Part shown: positions 34,601 to 43,216 of the stretch, one piece after another
Layout of the letters: every line of letters starts with the position of its first letter
Numbering within the stretch: position 1 is the stretch's first letter
Assembly: GCA_030149815.1 (NCBI GenBank)
Contig: JASLHI010000022.1
Location: 12,996 to 76,995, forward strand
Origin: Aquirhabdus sp.
Lineage (GTDB): Bacteria; Pseudomonadota; Gammaproteobacteria; Pseudomonadales; Moraxellaceae
Length of the DNA stretch: 64,000 nt
Reading direction: 5' to 3'
Program-made: the position numbers and the translations under genes
Notes under the pieces: generated by a model
Told to the model about the DNA's origin: nothing
Databases searched by the model: none
What the model saw: the letters and a program-made list of their open reading frames with translations, nothing else

Positions 34601-35799
34601 TGGTTTCTGCTAAGGCGCAAGGCTCTCTTGCTGCAGGACAGTTAATCTGGGAGGCGACTGCACCAAGTACATTATCTGGTCTACCTTCAGGTGCAGTTTC
34701 AAATACAAATTCAGCAATGGTAAATAGTGTTGTAGGTCGTGTTGCTGCAATTGATCGTGATGGGGATGGTTTGGTTGATCAAATCTATTTTGCGGATTTA
34801 GGCGGTCAATTGTTCCGTGCAGATTTTAATAATAAATCGCAACTATCTTCAGGAAATACGAATCTATTTGCTAATTTGACTTTATTAGCAAGTTTTAATA
34901 AAACATCAGCATCAGCAACGATCGCAAATGGTAATGGTCCACGGTTCTATGAAGCGCCTGTTTTAAGTTATTTTACTCAAGGTGGTAAGAACTATATGTG
35001 GGTTGGTGTTGTTTCGGGAGATCGTAGTTCGCCAATTGATGTATTACCTACGAATCAGGGCGGTGCAGGATTAACTACAGGCAGAAATGTTAACAATGTC
35101 TACGGCATTATTGACCAAGATGCTTTGTCTGCGACTTTGTTTTTACCTGCAGCGACATGGAAATCAAATGCGCTACAGACAACTAATCTTACGTTAGCTA
35201 ACTTAATTAAGAATCCACAGGTAGCTGCAGCGGCTCAAACGAGTACAAATACGGTATCGCAATTATTCTTTCCAGTTTCTACGACGAATGCTGGTTGGTA
35301 TCGCTCATTGTCGTCGAATTATCTGGGAAGTGATTTATGTACGACTGGCGCCAAATATTGTGGTGGTATGAAGGCTTTTGAGCCACCACTTGTTTTGGCT
35401 GGACAGCTTAATGTTACTGTTTACGATCCACAAGGTACAAATGTTGATCCACCTTCGACTTGTGCTCCTTATATTGTTGGTGAAACAGATCTTGAGACTT
35501 TTTGTTTACCTTATGGCGCATGTACATTGAGCAATGGTCAATATGATTCTACTTCAGAGGCAAAGATGGGTGCTTTATTTGCTACTGGTGCAACAGCGAT
35601 TGATGCAAGTGCAGTGCAAGGGGCAGGAATTCGAGGTTTAAGTTTAGCAACCAAGCCTGTGACATCTCCTGCAAATACTTGTAATATAAGTATTTTAAGT
35701 AATACGAGTACTGCTTCAGCCAATGGTCATAATTGTGTGCAGACTTTAACCGCAACAAAATGGTATGAGAAACTTCCTAATCCAGCACGGGTGAACTGA
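31612..35799 (+). CDS. pilY1: Type IV pilus tip adhesin/biogenesis factor PilY1
   Basis: 1395 aa. A Sec signal peptide is followed by a von Willebrand factor A-like domain with MIDAS motif DTSGSMG. The large Ser/Thr/Ala-rich middle is followed by a C-terminal beta-propeller (TFIPREVLVNP, YYGLDLTTL, RIGQSWSKPVLASV) carrying an EF-hand-like calcium loop DRDGDGLVDQ about 1050 residues in. PilY1 sits at the pilus tip and controls extension, adhesion and surface sensing. ATG 31612 has GGAG 7 bases upstream; ATG 31579, overlapping the pilX stop, is the alternative. Confidence 0.93.
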   Translation: MYIKFLRNISIFLTILSAIFCGSWSWASDLSIFQKPNPANIGSTLTMLLDTSGSMGDGTGYSLATNSAASDYAFGSTAATASCTKVNTYSSSTGKWTYNNTYSNTHDAAATSGYSLVLSVPAQTNVNGQSLPAFTLNYCPAPTAAIGQQCYLSTTYLTTVAPAATLDANAINGLSSVTSNSTTNGVSGVASTNGGIGTYCFDRISRLKLGMMGVLISNNSLLPNVWMGLAHFSTYKGTGTNPASFPPSTALTVTTSQADGSSGQVLVPAAALGSPAVSTTNQRYLLANAVAGLVAYNGTPTSLAYAEAAAYMLGTNTGSGSYSGFSYSVASSKSGSNYISPISNPANTTSCGQGIYVLSDGEPNSSSSTIPVGVMTSALGAYGTGFSCPTTGTYLSDTGSDGGKNDAGWPCIGYFSQLLNNPAKNSFNKPIKTAFVAFGTDFQNFVPGNTSSSSYYTDALNSCSWSSKSNSSDTCTATNATNNTVYGNGGFYFAQQPSQVTSSVIGFINTLSKSQISPLPAGAATVPVDNLAPNGFEPYAYLNALAPNPADPTVLVWNGNIKKFNISASGVVTDTSGTTTVFNSKGAYNNSKGTAVDSNGNTITIPVTKELWNQSSPSLADGGLVVPTSLVVPPATAATSYPAAGTFDKIQVPTTAKPAAPAIAATASTPAIPSTIRPVFTNVTTGGADLAAGSGLQAVPKASSSMSESYIRDQFANSDAVLKSLPLNMQLILLNYLGYNLPLATTTSLPATLTPPSTPFKVLGGTNHSTPIQLSYQGTLDSFGNLTSTRSEYLLYGSMEGAVHVVDATNTTGGGDVFTFIPREVLVNPITQNALIPNTSSTATAPAAVAPQTASYLPVPSQGVDAPWVADPRYSTSLGNGANGANTLTATQMNVYGGMRMGGTSYYGLDLTTLTAPKLLFRMGPDMPAFTRIGQSWSKPVLASVRYNGQVIRVMFVGGGYDLCYEDPNFYLGTTTSVISGCNGTSKTAAAGNAVYMVSAKAQGSLAAGQLIWEATAPSTLSGLPSGAVSNTNSAMVNSVVGRVAAIDRDGDGLVDQIYFADLGGQLFRADFNNKSQLSSGNTNLFANLTLLASFNKTSASATIANGNGPRFYEAPVLSYFTQGGKNYMWVGVVSGDRSSPIDVLPTNQGGAGLTTGRNVNNVYGIIDQDALSATLFLPAATWKSNALQTTNLTLANLIKNPQVAAAAQTSTNTVSQLFFPVSTTNAGWYRSLSSNYLGSDLCTTGAKYCGGMKAFEPPLVLAGQLNVTVYDPQGTNVDPPSTCAPYIVGETDLETFCLPYGACTLSNGQYDSTSEAKMGALFATGATAIDASAVQGAGIRGLSLATKPVTSPANTCNISILSNTSTASANGHNCVQTLTATKWYEKLPNPARVN

Positions 35800-35800
35800 T

Positions 35801-36382
35801 ATGCTTAGGCCATCGAAGTTCAATTCGTATGCATTTTCTTGGGCTGGTTTTACACTGCTTGAGTTAATGATCGTCTTAGTGATTGTTGCAGTCCTTATGG
35901 CAATAGCAACTCCGCTTTATATGACACAAGTGCGGGAGTCTCAACGCGGTGCTGCTCAAAGTCAAATGCTCGTGATCGCTGGTGATATTGAGCGATTTCG
36001 GGCAAGGAACTTGACCTATGCGGGATATAGTCCACAAAGTGGTTTTGCTGCATCGGGAACTATTTCGTCAGCCACAAATGCTATTATTTACTTGCCGTTA
36101 GGTAGTACATCTACAAACTACAAATACCAGGTTGCATTGTTGGATGGAAATAACCGTAGTCAGTCATTATTTAACAGTTCTACAGGCTCTAAATGGGTCA
36201 TGGTAGCACAGCCTAATCAATCAAATCAGGTGTTACAAACGGCTTCTCGCTTAGTGCTGGATAGTCAGGGTGTACGTTGTATGACGAACTCTGTGATTAC
36301 AGATGCGATAATGAAGACGAATATAATTAATACTGCATTGGGTGATGGTGATTTATGCACAGGAACATCTTTGGGTTGGTAA
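35801..36382 (+). CDS. pilE: Type IV pilin-like protein (PilE/ComE type)
   Basis: 193 aa. Prepilin leader ends WAG, then FTLLELMIVLVIVAVLMAIA with Glu5. The body has one Cys pair near the C-terminus (VRCMTNS...DGDLCTG), a possible D-region disulfide. It starts 1 bp after the pilY1 stop. Matches the pilin placed after pilY1 in Moraxellaceae, where it is needed for piliation or DNA uptake. Confidence 0.85.
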   Translation: MLRPSKFNSYAFSWAGFTLLELMIVLVIVAVLMAIATPLYMTQVRESQRGAAQSQMLVIAGDIERFRARNLTYAGYSPQSGFAASGTISSATNAIIYLPLGSTSTNYKYQVALLDGNNRSQSLFNSSTGSKWVMVAQPNQSNQVLQTASRLVLDSQGVRCMTNSVITDAIMKTNIINTALGDGDLCTGTSLGW

Positions 36383-36410
36383 ATGATTTAACTGTTCTGA
36401 GGGCAGTGAA

Positions 36411-36881
36411 ATGAGTGAAAGGATTGTGATATCAAGACTTAGAGGCTTTACTCTGATAGAAGTGTTAATTGTAATAGTCGTGCTTTCAATCATGGCTACG
36501 ATTGCTATTAATACATATCAGAGTTATACGATTCGTAGTAATCGTGCGGTAATGCAAACGCAGATGACGCAAATTGCTCAAAGTCTTGCTGGATATAAAT
36601 CACTTAATAATAATTATAATACGAGTCTCGTTGCTATATATGGCGCGACTACTTATCCAACACAGAGGCCAATGTATAATCTTGCTTTGGATACGACTAC
36701 TATTGCGGGCGGGTGGACGTTAACTGCTACACCGTCTCTAGGCTCGAGACAAGTTGGCAATGGAATACTTGTGTTAAATGATCAAGGTTGGACGTGTTGG
36801 AATAATCCAATTACTAATACACAGAACTCTTGTAATTCTAGTAATCTTCCGACAGCCTCTACAACATGGAGTGGGAATTAA
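36411..36881 (+). CDS. Second type IV pilin-like protein
   Basis: 156 aa. Leader ends LRG, followed by FTLIEVLIVIVVLSIMATIA with Glu5. Two Cys residues near the end (WTCWNN, NSCNSS) suggest a D-region disulfide. 28 bp after the preceding pilin; last gene of the cluster. Probably another minor pilin (ComF/FimU-like) rather than the major subunit, judging by position. Confidence 0.82.
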   Translation: MSERIVISRLRGFTLIEVLIVIVVLSIMATIAINTYQSYTIRSNRAVMQTQMTQIAQSLAGYKSLNNNYNTSLVAIYGATTYPTQRPMYNLALDTTTIAGGWTLTATPSLGSRQVGNGILVLNDQGWTCWNNPITNTQNSCNSSNLPTASTTWSGN

Positions 36882-36967
36882 TTTAGTAAAAGGTCTATTG
36901 TATATAGAGTATACTTCTCTTTTATTCAAAAATAACGTAGAATAGCCCCCTTTTTGGACATAACTGC

Positions 36968-37006
36968 GGACGTGCTGCTCGTTCGGTGCGCCGTAAGTAG
37001 ACGTCC
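36968..37006 (+). promoter_or_regulatory. Candidate structured leader of the rpsP operon
   Basis: GGACGT (36968-36973) pairs with ACGTCC (37001-37006) around a GC-rich loop, between a TAGAAT-like -10 (about 36940) and the rpsP start. It could be an autoregulatory RNA leader or just a stable 5' end. Confidence 0.35.
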
Positions 37007-37055
37007 TCCTGATTTTATCGTTGTTTTTATTAGTATTTTAGAGTGAGTGTCGTAC

Positions 37056-37313
37056 ATGGTCGTTATTCGTCTTGCCCGTGGTGGTGCCAAAAAGCGTCCG
37101 TTCTATCAAATCATTGTGACTGATAGCCGTAATCCACGTGATGGTCGTTTCATTGAGCGTATCGGTTTCTTTAATCCAACAGCACAAGGTCAAGCAGAAG
37201 CAGTGCGTCTGAATGCTGAACGTTATGCTTACTGGGTTGCTAACGGTGCACAACCTTCAGATCGCGTTGCTTCATTAGCTAAGCAAGCTGCTGCTGGTAC
37301 TGTTGCTGCATAA
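37056..37313 (+). CDS. rpsP: 30S ribosomal protein S16
   Basis: 85 aa, starting MVVIRLARGGAKKRPFYQII, the invariant S16 start. Conserved DSRNPRDGRFIERIGFFNP is present. GTG 37047 upstream is rejected. First gene of the classic rpsP-rimM-trmD-rplS operon. Confidence 0.98.
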   Translation: MVVIRLARGGAKKRPFYQIIVTDSRNPRDGRFIERIGFFNPTAQGQAEAVRLNAERYAYWVANGAQPSDRVASLAKQAAAGTVAA

Positions 37314-37374
37314 TTGCAACTTTGTTTTAAGACTTCTCTATAGTCTTTGGACTTAGTGTGTGAGTGCAACCCTT

Positions 37375-37959
37375 ATGTCGTCATCAGAAATGAATAAGCC
37401 TGATAGTGTTGTTCCTGTAGATCGAATTAAGGTCGGGGAATTACGCGCTGCGTATGGTTTGCAGGGTTGGGTGTGGCTGTATTCAGATACAGATCCAATC
37501 AGTAATATCTTTGATTATAAGCCGTGGTGGGTTGAAACCCGCACTGGCTTACGTCAAATGAAAGTTAAACGTTGGCGTACCCAAGGCAAGGGTTTGGTTG
37601 TGTCTTTAGAGGGCATTCTGGATCGTAATGCTGCCGATTTATTGATGGGTGCGACGGTGTGGGTTGATCGTCAAGCTTTACCTGCTGCCCCAGAGAATGA
37701 GTATTATTGGTCTGATTTGGTTGGTTTGCAGGTTTATGCCTATGAACCAAGTGATTCTGCTGATGCGGCTGTAGCGCCAGTATTCTTGGGTAGGATCCAT
37801 GAGCTGTTTGAAACAGGTGCTAACGATGTGATCGTTGTGCATCCTGCAGCTGGCAGTGTTGATCAGGCTGAACGTTTGATCCCATGGCATAAAGATATTA
37901 TCCGTCACATTGATATGACAGCGCGTCGTATGGATGTAAACTGGGGTGCGGACTATTAA
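37375..37959 (+). CDS. rimM: Ribosome maturation factor RimM
   Basis: 194 aa. Assists assembly of the 30S head near S19. RimM N-terminal domain (GELRAAYGLQGWVWLYSDT) and PRC-barrel C-terminal half (YYWSDLVGLQVY, HELFETGANDVIVV, LIPWHKDIIRHID). ATG 37375 is my choice; GTG 37360 and ATG 37390 are alternatives and none has a clear ribosome binding site. Confidence 0.96.
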   Translation: MSSSEMNKPDSVVPVDRIKVGELRAAYGLQGWVWLYSDTDPISNIFDYKPWWVETRTGLRQMKVKRWRTQGKGLVVSLEGILDRNAADLLMGATVWVDRQALPAAPENEYYWSDLVGLQVYAYEPSDSADAAVAPVFLGRIHELFETGANDVIVVHPAAGSVDQAERLIPWHKDIIRHIDMTARRMDVNWGADY

Positions 37960-38019
37960 TTAATCGTTAGTATTCGTATGCAATGCTGAAAAGTAGTTTT
38001 TGAGAATTAGGGGCGACTT

Positions 38020-38793
38020 ATGTGGTTTGCAGTCATTACCCTATTTCCAGAAATGTTTGCTGCGGTACGTGATTTTGGCATTACGGGTCGTGCGATCAGT
38101 CGCGATCAGGTAAGCCTGACGTGTTTGAATCCGCGTGATTTCACCCATGATGCATATCGCCGAGTGGATGAGCGTCCGAGTGGTGGTGGACCAGGAATGG
38201 TGATGTTGGCGGAACCTTTGGCAGATACCATCCGTCATGCAAAAGCATTGGCAGCTGAACAGGGTTTGAGTCATGTGCCTGTGGTGTATTTGTCGCCACA
38301 AGGTCGTAAGTTGGATGAAGCAGGTGTTAAAACCTTACAACAATACGATGGCATGATTTTGCTTTGTGGTCGCTATGAAGGCATCGACGAGCGTTTAATC
38401 CAGTTGTATGTTGATCAAGAATGGTCGATAGGGGATTACGTGCTCACAGGTGGCGAGCTGCCTGCGATGGTGTTGATGGATAGTGTAATCCGCAGATTAC
38501 CTGATGTGATGGGTGATAATGCGTCGGCAGAACAAGATTCTTTTGTCGCTGGTTTGCTGGATTGCCCACACTATACCAAGCCTGATACGTTTGAAGGTTT
38601 GGATGTGCCTGATGTGCTGAAAAGTGGTCATCATCTCCAGATTGAAAAATGGCGTTTTTTGCAGAGTATGGCGCGGACTGAATCAAGACGCCCTGAACTG
38701 CTCAAAGATGTCGTGCTGTCCAAACAGCAAAAAAAATGGATTGCAGAAGCGAAAAAAGATGCTGCTGCAACCGAACAGAATTTGGTGAAGTAA
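38020..38793 (+). CDS. trmD: tRNA (guanine-N1-)-methyltransferase
   Basis: 257 aa. Methylates G37 of tRNAs reading CNN codons, preventing frameshifts. The SPOUT trefoil-knot segments are present: LLCGRYEGIDERLI, SIGDYVLTGGELPAMVL. Normal length; between rimM and rplS. Confidence 0.98.
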   Translation: MWFAVITLFPEMFAAVRDFGITGRAISRDQVSLTCLNPRDFTHDAYRRVDERPSGGGPGMVMLAEPLADTIRHAKALAAEQGLSHVPVVYLSPQGRKLDEAGVKTLQQYDGMILLCGRYEGIDERLIQLYVDQEWSIGDYVLTGGELPAMVLMDSVIRRLPDVMGDNASAEQDSFVAGLLDCPHYTKPDTFEGLDVPDVLKSGHHLQIEKWRFLQSMARTESRRPELLKDVVLSKQQKKWIAEAKKDAAATEQNLVK

Positions 38794-38932
38794 CATTTTT
38801 TTAGTAAAAAAGCATTCCCATGATTGAAAGGGATGATTCTTCGGAATTGATTTTCAGTCGATGATGGTAAGCCATCAAGTGTGTTCGTTACTATAAAACG
38901 TGCGGACAATAACTTAACGAGTAATATGCGCC

Positions 38933-38960
38933 AGTGTATGAATTTTTAAAAACATACACT
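38933..38960. promoter_or_regulatory. 28-bp inverted repeat upstream of rplS
   Basis: AGTGTATG (38933-38940) and CATACACT (38953-38960) flank TTTTTAAAAA, itself a palindrome. It lies 65 bp before rplS in a 231-bp spacer with no gene. Could be an operator, a processing hairpin, or a weak terminator/attenuator. Confidence 0.4.
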
Positions 38961-39024
38961 ACAGCCTCTGTACTCAGTTGCATGATTCATATGATGAACA
39001 TGTGACATATTTGGAGTATATACA

Positions 39025-39399
39025 ATGAGTGGTAAGCACCCATTAGTTCAAATTATCGAAAATGCACAATTGAAACAAAACATTCCTGCGTTCGCGCCTG
39101 GTGATACTGTTGTTGTGCAGGTAAAAGTTAAAGAAGGTGACCGTGAGCGTACTCAGGCTTACGAAGGTATTGTTATCGCGATTAAAAATCGTGGTATCAA
39201 TTCTGCATTCACTGTACGTAAAATTTCTAACGGTGTAGGCGTTGAACGTGTTTTCCAAACACATTCACCATTGATCGCTGGTATCGAAGTGAAACGTCGT
39301 GGTGCAGTACGTCGCGCTAAACTGTACTACTTGCGTGATTTGGCTGGTAAAGCTGCGCGTATCCGCGAAAAATTACCACAACGTAAAGTTGCGAAGTAA
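39025..39399 (+). CDS. rplS: 50S ribosomal protein L19
   Basis: 124 aa. L19 sits at the 30S-50S interface. Conserved FAPGDTVVVQVKVKEGDRER, AYEGIVIAIKNRGINSAFTV and GVGVERVF are present. Last gene of the operon, followed by a terminator. Confidence 0.98.
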   Translation: MSGKHPLVQIIENAQLKQNIPAFAPGDTVVVQVKVKEGDRERTQAYEGIVIAIKNRGINSAFTVRKISNGVGVERVFQTHSPLIAGIEVKRRGAVRRAKLYYLRDLAGKAARIREKLPQRKVAK

Positions 39400-39419
39400 T
39401 CAGTGTACTGATTCAAAAG

Positions 39420-39443
39420 AACGCGCCTTCGGGTGCGTTTTTT
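39420..39443 (+). terminator. Rho-independent terminator after rplS
   Basis: AACGCGCC-TTCG-GGTGCGTT stem with a stable TTCG tetraloop and a T run. Confidence 0.93.
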
Positions 39444-39581
39444 TATGTGTGAAATTTTGAAGATTTTCTGCAATCTCTTGCTAGAATTGGTGCGCCATTG
39501 AAATCGTGGCTGTATGAAAAAACATCGCATGAAAACGTTGCACGACAACAAGGTTTCATGACTTAAAAACAGGGTGTGTTA

Positions 39582-40490
39582 ATGAAGCAGGCTTTAAATC
39601 TTCCGCAAGTGCTGTCCGACGCTCAGGCGCAGGTTCACGCAGATCTCTTGTCTGTGATTGATGTACAGGATTGGCCTGATGTTTTAAAGCAAACGGTTCG
39701 TCATGCGGTATTACAAGGTGGTAAACGCGTGCGCCCTGCGTTGGTTTACGCAACATGCCAAGCTAATGGTCAAGTGCTGAATGCCGCAGCAAGGCGTGCG
39801 GCGGTTGCGGTAGAGCTGATTCATTGCTATTCATTAGTGCATGATGACCTTCCGTGCATGGATGACGATGAGTTGCGTCGTGGACAGCCGACTGCACATG
39901 TGTTGTATGGTGAGGCGAATGCGTTACTTGCAGGTGATGTGTTGCAGTCTTTGGCGTTTGATATGCTATCAAGCCAGTATTTTGATGATGCAGATGTCGT
40001 TCTAAATGAATTGATGTTCTTACAGCAGGTACAAAGCTTATCACAAGCATCTAGCCATATGGTTAAAGGTCAAGTGATGGATCTGGCGGCTGAAACAAAG
40101 CAAGTTACAGAGGCCGAATTAGAAGCAATTCACGTGCATAAAACAGGCGCATTAATTCGTTCAGCGGTGCGTATGGGCGCCTTAGCTGCGGGCGTGTCAT
40201 CTCATGGGGTCTTGGTTGATTTAGATCGATTTGCCTATGCACTTGGGCTGGCTTTTCAGGTGCAGGATGATGTGCTCGATGTGACGGCGACAACTGAGGA
40301 TTTAGGTAAGCCTGCGGGTTCTGATGAAAAATTACAGAAGTCGACATATCCATCATTATTGGGTTTAGACGCGGCCAAGCAACGCGCGGTTGATTTACAT
40401 CATCAGGCGTTAGCGTCATTAGCAGGATTTGATGAGCGAGCAAATGGTTTGCGTGAATTGGCGAATTTCTTGCTGGAGCGGAAGGCTTAG
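39582..40490 (+). CDS. ispA: Farnesyl diphosphate synthase (polyprenyl synthase)
   Basis: 302 aa. Condenses IPP with DMAPP/GPP to farnesyl-PP. First aspartate-rich motif DDLPCMDDDELRRG and second DDVLDVT; also GGKRVRPAL and LLAGDVLQSLAF. ATG 39582 is preceded by AGGGTG; GTG 39576 is less likely. Convergent with the PepSY-TM gene. Confidence 0.95.
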   Translation: MKQALNLPQVLSDAQAQVHADLLSVIDVQDWPDVLKQTVRHAVLQGGKRVRPALVYATCQANGQVLNAAARRAAVAVELIHCYSLVHDDLPCMDDDELRRGQPTAHVLYGEANALLAGDVLQSLAFDMLSSQYFDDADVVLNELMFLQQVQSLSQASSHMVKGQVMDLAAETKQVTEAELEAIHVHKTGALIRSAVRMGALAAGVSSHGVLVDLDRFAYALGLAFQVQDDVLDVTATTEDLGKPAGSDEKLQKSTYPSLLGLDAAKQRAVDLHHQALASLAGFDERANGLRELANFLLERKA

Positions 40491-40541
40491 CTTTTCTTGT
40501 TTGTGATGAATCGTTTGAACTTCTCAAATTGGGCGGGTTTT

Positions 40542-40582
40542 GTTTTGTAGATTACTTCGATGGGCTCAGTGATCTACAAAAC
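40542..40582. terminator. Long hairpin between ispA and the PepSY-TM gene
   Basis: GTTTTGTAGATTACT (40542-40556) pairs with AGTGATCTACAAAAC (40568-40582): 15 pairs with one G-U, 11-base loop, T-rich 3' flank. Placed between convergent genes, so likely a bidirectional terminator. Confidence 0.7.
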
Positions 40583-40593
40583 TTCAGTTTCTT

Positions 40594-41283
40594 TTAAACT
40601 ACACCCCAAATAAACAAACTCACTAAAGTCACAAAACATAATCCTGTCAGCCACAAACTGATGGTTTTTCGTTTGCGGAGGCTGAAAAAAAGAATATAGC
40701 CTGCGCAAGATAATATCAAAATAATGACTGCGCTGATGTCGATCACCCATTTCCAAAGTGCACCCACATGTTTACCGCGATGTAGGTTTTTCAGCGTGTC
40801 GAGCGTGGATTCTGGAGTAATGGTAATGTCTGCTAGTCCAGTATCCAGTGGAATCGTAATATCCGTGTGACCTTTGGCGCCTTCTAGACGAATATCGACC
40901 TCACCATCCACAAGATCACTACTTTTAAATGCACCAATCATAGTCTGTGATTGGGTCAGTTGTCGCACTGTGTCGAGCAGCAGTGGTGCTGGGTTTTCTA
41001 GTGTTTTCGCTTGAGCTAATACGGTGAAGGGAATGGTGACTTGGATGTTGATATTTTTGGATGGTGTGGCGAACCAGTCTGGATTGTTGAGTAGTAAGCC
41101 CGTTCCTGCAAAAAAAGTTAAAGATAAAAAAGCAAATGCAGAGAGCCATGCGTGAACGTGGCGCGCATTGCGATAAAAATCAGACTTTTTGAATGTGAGT
41201 CGATGCAGAATGGCTTGTGTTGACGGTTTGTGCAACCGAGCTTCTTCTGCATGGATGGATTGTTCATTGCGTTTACGCGTCAT
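40594..41283 (-). CDS. PepSY-associated transmembrane protein
   Basis: 229 aa, inner membrane. The first membrane segment follows FYRNARHVHAWLSAFAFLSL, then a periplasmic PepSY-like domain, and two C-terminal membrane segments after LHRGKHVGALWKWVIDISA, the typical PepSY-TM end. Such proteins accompany TonB receptors and ApbE proteins in iron-related loci and may be reductase partners. Its ATG overlaps the stop of the ApbE-DUF2271 gene, so the two are cotranslated. Confidence 0.85.
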   Translation of the reverse strand: MTRKRNEQSIHAEEARLHKPSTQAILHRLTFKKSDFYRNARHVHAWLSAFAFLSLTFFAGTGLLLNNPDWFATPSKNINIQVTIPFTVLAQAKTLENPAPLLLDTVRQLTQSQTMIGAFKSSDLVDGEVDIRLEGAKGHTDITIPLDTGLADITITPESTLDTLKNLHRGKHVGALWKWVIDISAVIILILSCAGYILFFSLRKRKTISLWLTGLCFVTLVSLFIWGVV

Positions 41284-42899
41284 TAAATCGCTCGATCAAA
41301 GCGGAACTTGAGGTCGCCCAGTTCATCTTTAGCAGGTAAGTTCTGCGTATTAGACTTAGGTGTGGCATCAATGTCAAAGGTTGAATAGCTGTGCCCGCCA
41401 TGTTCGCGAGTTGCTTCGATGTGCAGTGTATATTTGCCTTGTGGCACACGTTGCCCTGCGTCATCTTTGCCATCCCAGCTCACGGTGTAGTGTCCAGGAG
41501 CGCGTGACGGTTGTGCGATCGTATCAAGGTTATCCATCATACGCCCGTAGCGCTTCCACCAAATATAGTTGGAATCCATCCATTTGGCTTGAGGAGCAAA
41601 GATATGAAGCGTACGCACTAGTTTACGGCTGGCATCTGTTACCCAGATAACGACATAAGGTGCGTGATAGTTTGAGGATGTAGGCTTGGGAATGTCGTAA
41701 TCTAGGATGGCGTTGTAACCTGCGGGCCATGTCGTAGATGCTGTAGCTGTTGAACTAGCAACGGTACGGATTGTGCCGTAATTTTGTTCTGTTGCAACCA
41801 GATCATTCCAGCCTGCTGAGCTGTAGCTTTCGCCATTGGTGAATGTGACTTTTGCTTCGGTCTTTTCAAGTTGAGCAATCAATGCCATCCCTTCCGCTGG
41901 TGTCATGGCGGTTAGTGCTGTTGCAAGTGCATCGGCATCTGCAGCGTATGGTGCAACGACGATACTTTGTTCAACATGATTGAGTGCTTGACCTGATTGT
42001 GGGGAAATCAGATGTGAGTTAGTTGTTGTTTCGCGGATAATATCACGCGCGCCTTGGCCACTGAAGGCGACCGCGGCGGCTTGCTTTAAGTGGAGTGCTT
42101 GTGTTGGGATAATATTATCCGCACGCTGTCCTGCATCACGTAAACCGATTTTCCAGCCTGATGCGCGAGGTGCTTGTCCCCAGACTTTGAGATCACCACC
42201 AATATCAACCATAAGTCCAGAGAGTTCTGGCACGGCTTGACGTGCAGCGGTGATCGCACGGTCAATGATGTAACCTTTTGCTAAAGCATCTGTGGCAAAT
42301 TGAACCGTCTGGGGGCGAGTGACGCTTAAAGTGGTTGCATCTAAAACGACTTGAGCATGATGAATATGCTGGGCTAATTGCTCTTTTGATGAGTTTTGTT
42401 CAGTCGATTCCTTGGTATTTTGATGAGATTCAATCAATCGTCCCATACGACCGCTGAACGCACCGCAAGTCTGGTCACGCCATGTTTCGCATGCTTGAAG
42501 GACAGCGAATAGATCTTGGGAGACGACCAATGATTTCCCGTCATTTTTAGTCTGATTCAACACGCTGATTTCACTATCATCACGATACGTGCTGAGTATA
42601 CGATCCAAGCGATTGATTTCTGCGATTGCAGCTAGAAAAGCCTGTTGAGTCTGAGTAGGCGTGGTTCCGATAGCGAGCATGTCGAGCGATGTACCGAGCA
42701 CATGATCTTGGTGGAACTTGTCTTGATAATAGCTGCCTTGATGTTGATCAAGTGATTGTTGTATGACAGTTTGTTCTGCTGTGGATTGTGCTGTGGTAAT
42801 ACTTGGAATGAATGCCAAAACGCTCAAACTACCGATCGCTAGTAAGTGAGTCACTAGTGGACGTAAAGCAAATTTAGGTGTAGTTGTCGAGATAAACAT
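41283..42899 (-). CDS. ApbE-type FMN transferase fused to DUF2271 domain
   Basis: 538-aa exported protein: signal peptide, then residues ~60-370 ApbE-like (EINRLDRILSTYRDDSEIS, FATDALAKGYIIDRAI, GLMVDIGGDLKVWG, ADALATAL), then ~400-530 DUF2271 (YDIPKP, PYVVIWVTD, GHYTVSWDGKDDAGQRVPQG). ApbE attaches FMN covalently to Thr/Ser of redox proteins. In other proteobacteria ApbE and DUF2271 are commonly separate neighbours, so this is a fusion. ATG 42899 starts the signal peptide and has an upstream GGAA; ATG 42932 is the alternative. Cotranscribed with the PepSY-TM gene. Confidence 0.87.
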   Translation of the reverse strand: MFISTTTPKFALRPLVTHLLAIGSLSVLAFIPSITTAQSTAEQTVIQQSLDQHQGSYYQDKFHQDHVLGTSLDMLAIGTTPTQTQQAFLAAIAEINRLDRILSTYRDDSEISVLNQTKNDGKSLVVSQDLFAVLQACETWRDQTCGAFSGRMGRLIESHQNTKESTEQNSSKEQLAQHIHHAQVVLDATTLSVTRPQTVQFATDALAKGYIIDRAITAARQAVPELSGLMVDIGGDLKVWGQAPRASGWKIGLRDAGQRADNIIPTQALHLKQAAAVAFSGQGARDIIRETTTNSHLISPQSGQALNHVEQSIVVAPYAADADALATALTAMTPAEGMALIAQLEKTEAKVTFTNGESYSSAGWNDLVATEQNYGTIRTVASSTATASTTWPAGYNAILDYDIPKPTSSNYHAPYVVIWVTDASRKLVRTLHIFAPQAKWMDSNYIWWKRYGRMMDNLDTIAQPSRAPGHYTVSWDGKDDAGQRVPQGKYTLHIEATREHGGHSYSTFDIDATPKSNTQNLPAKDELGDLKFRFDRAI

Positions 42900-43216
42900 G
42901 AGCGCATATTCCAATAAGCATAGTAACGACATTGCATATTATTTATTTTAAGCTGCTGGGATGTGACAGAGGACTTAAAATAAACAATTTTTATTTGAGA
43001 ATAATATGGCAATTGAGATCTATTATCAACTACTGATTGTGTTACTCACTTTCTAAATGCTGGATTCCAAAAGTGTGCATCCATCCTAATCGTTCTTGGT
43101 TTGTTATCGATATCCCATAGACCCTGTGAAACGCCTTAAATATCCCTATAATCTATCCTTGGTCAAAATGCTAATTGTATTTTTACGTCACTCCTAATTA
43201 TTGAGCGAGTCTTTTA

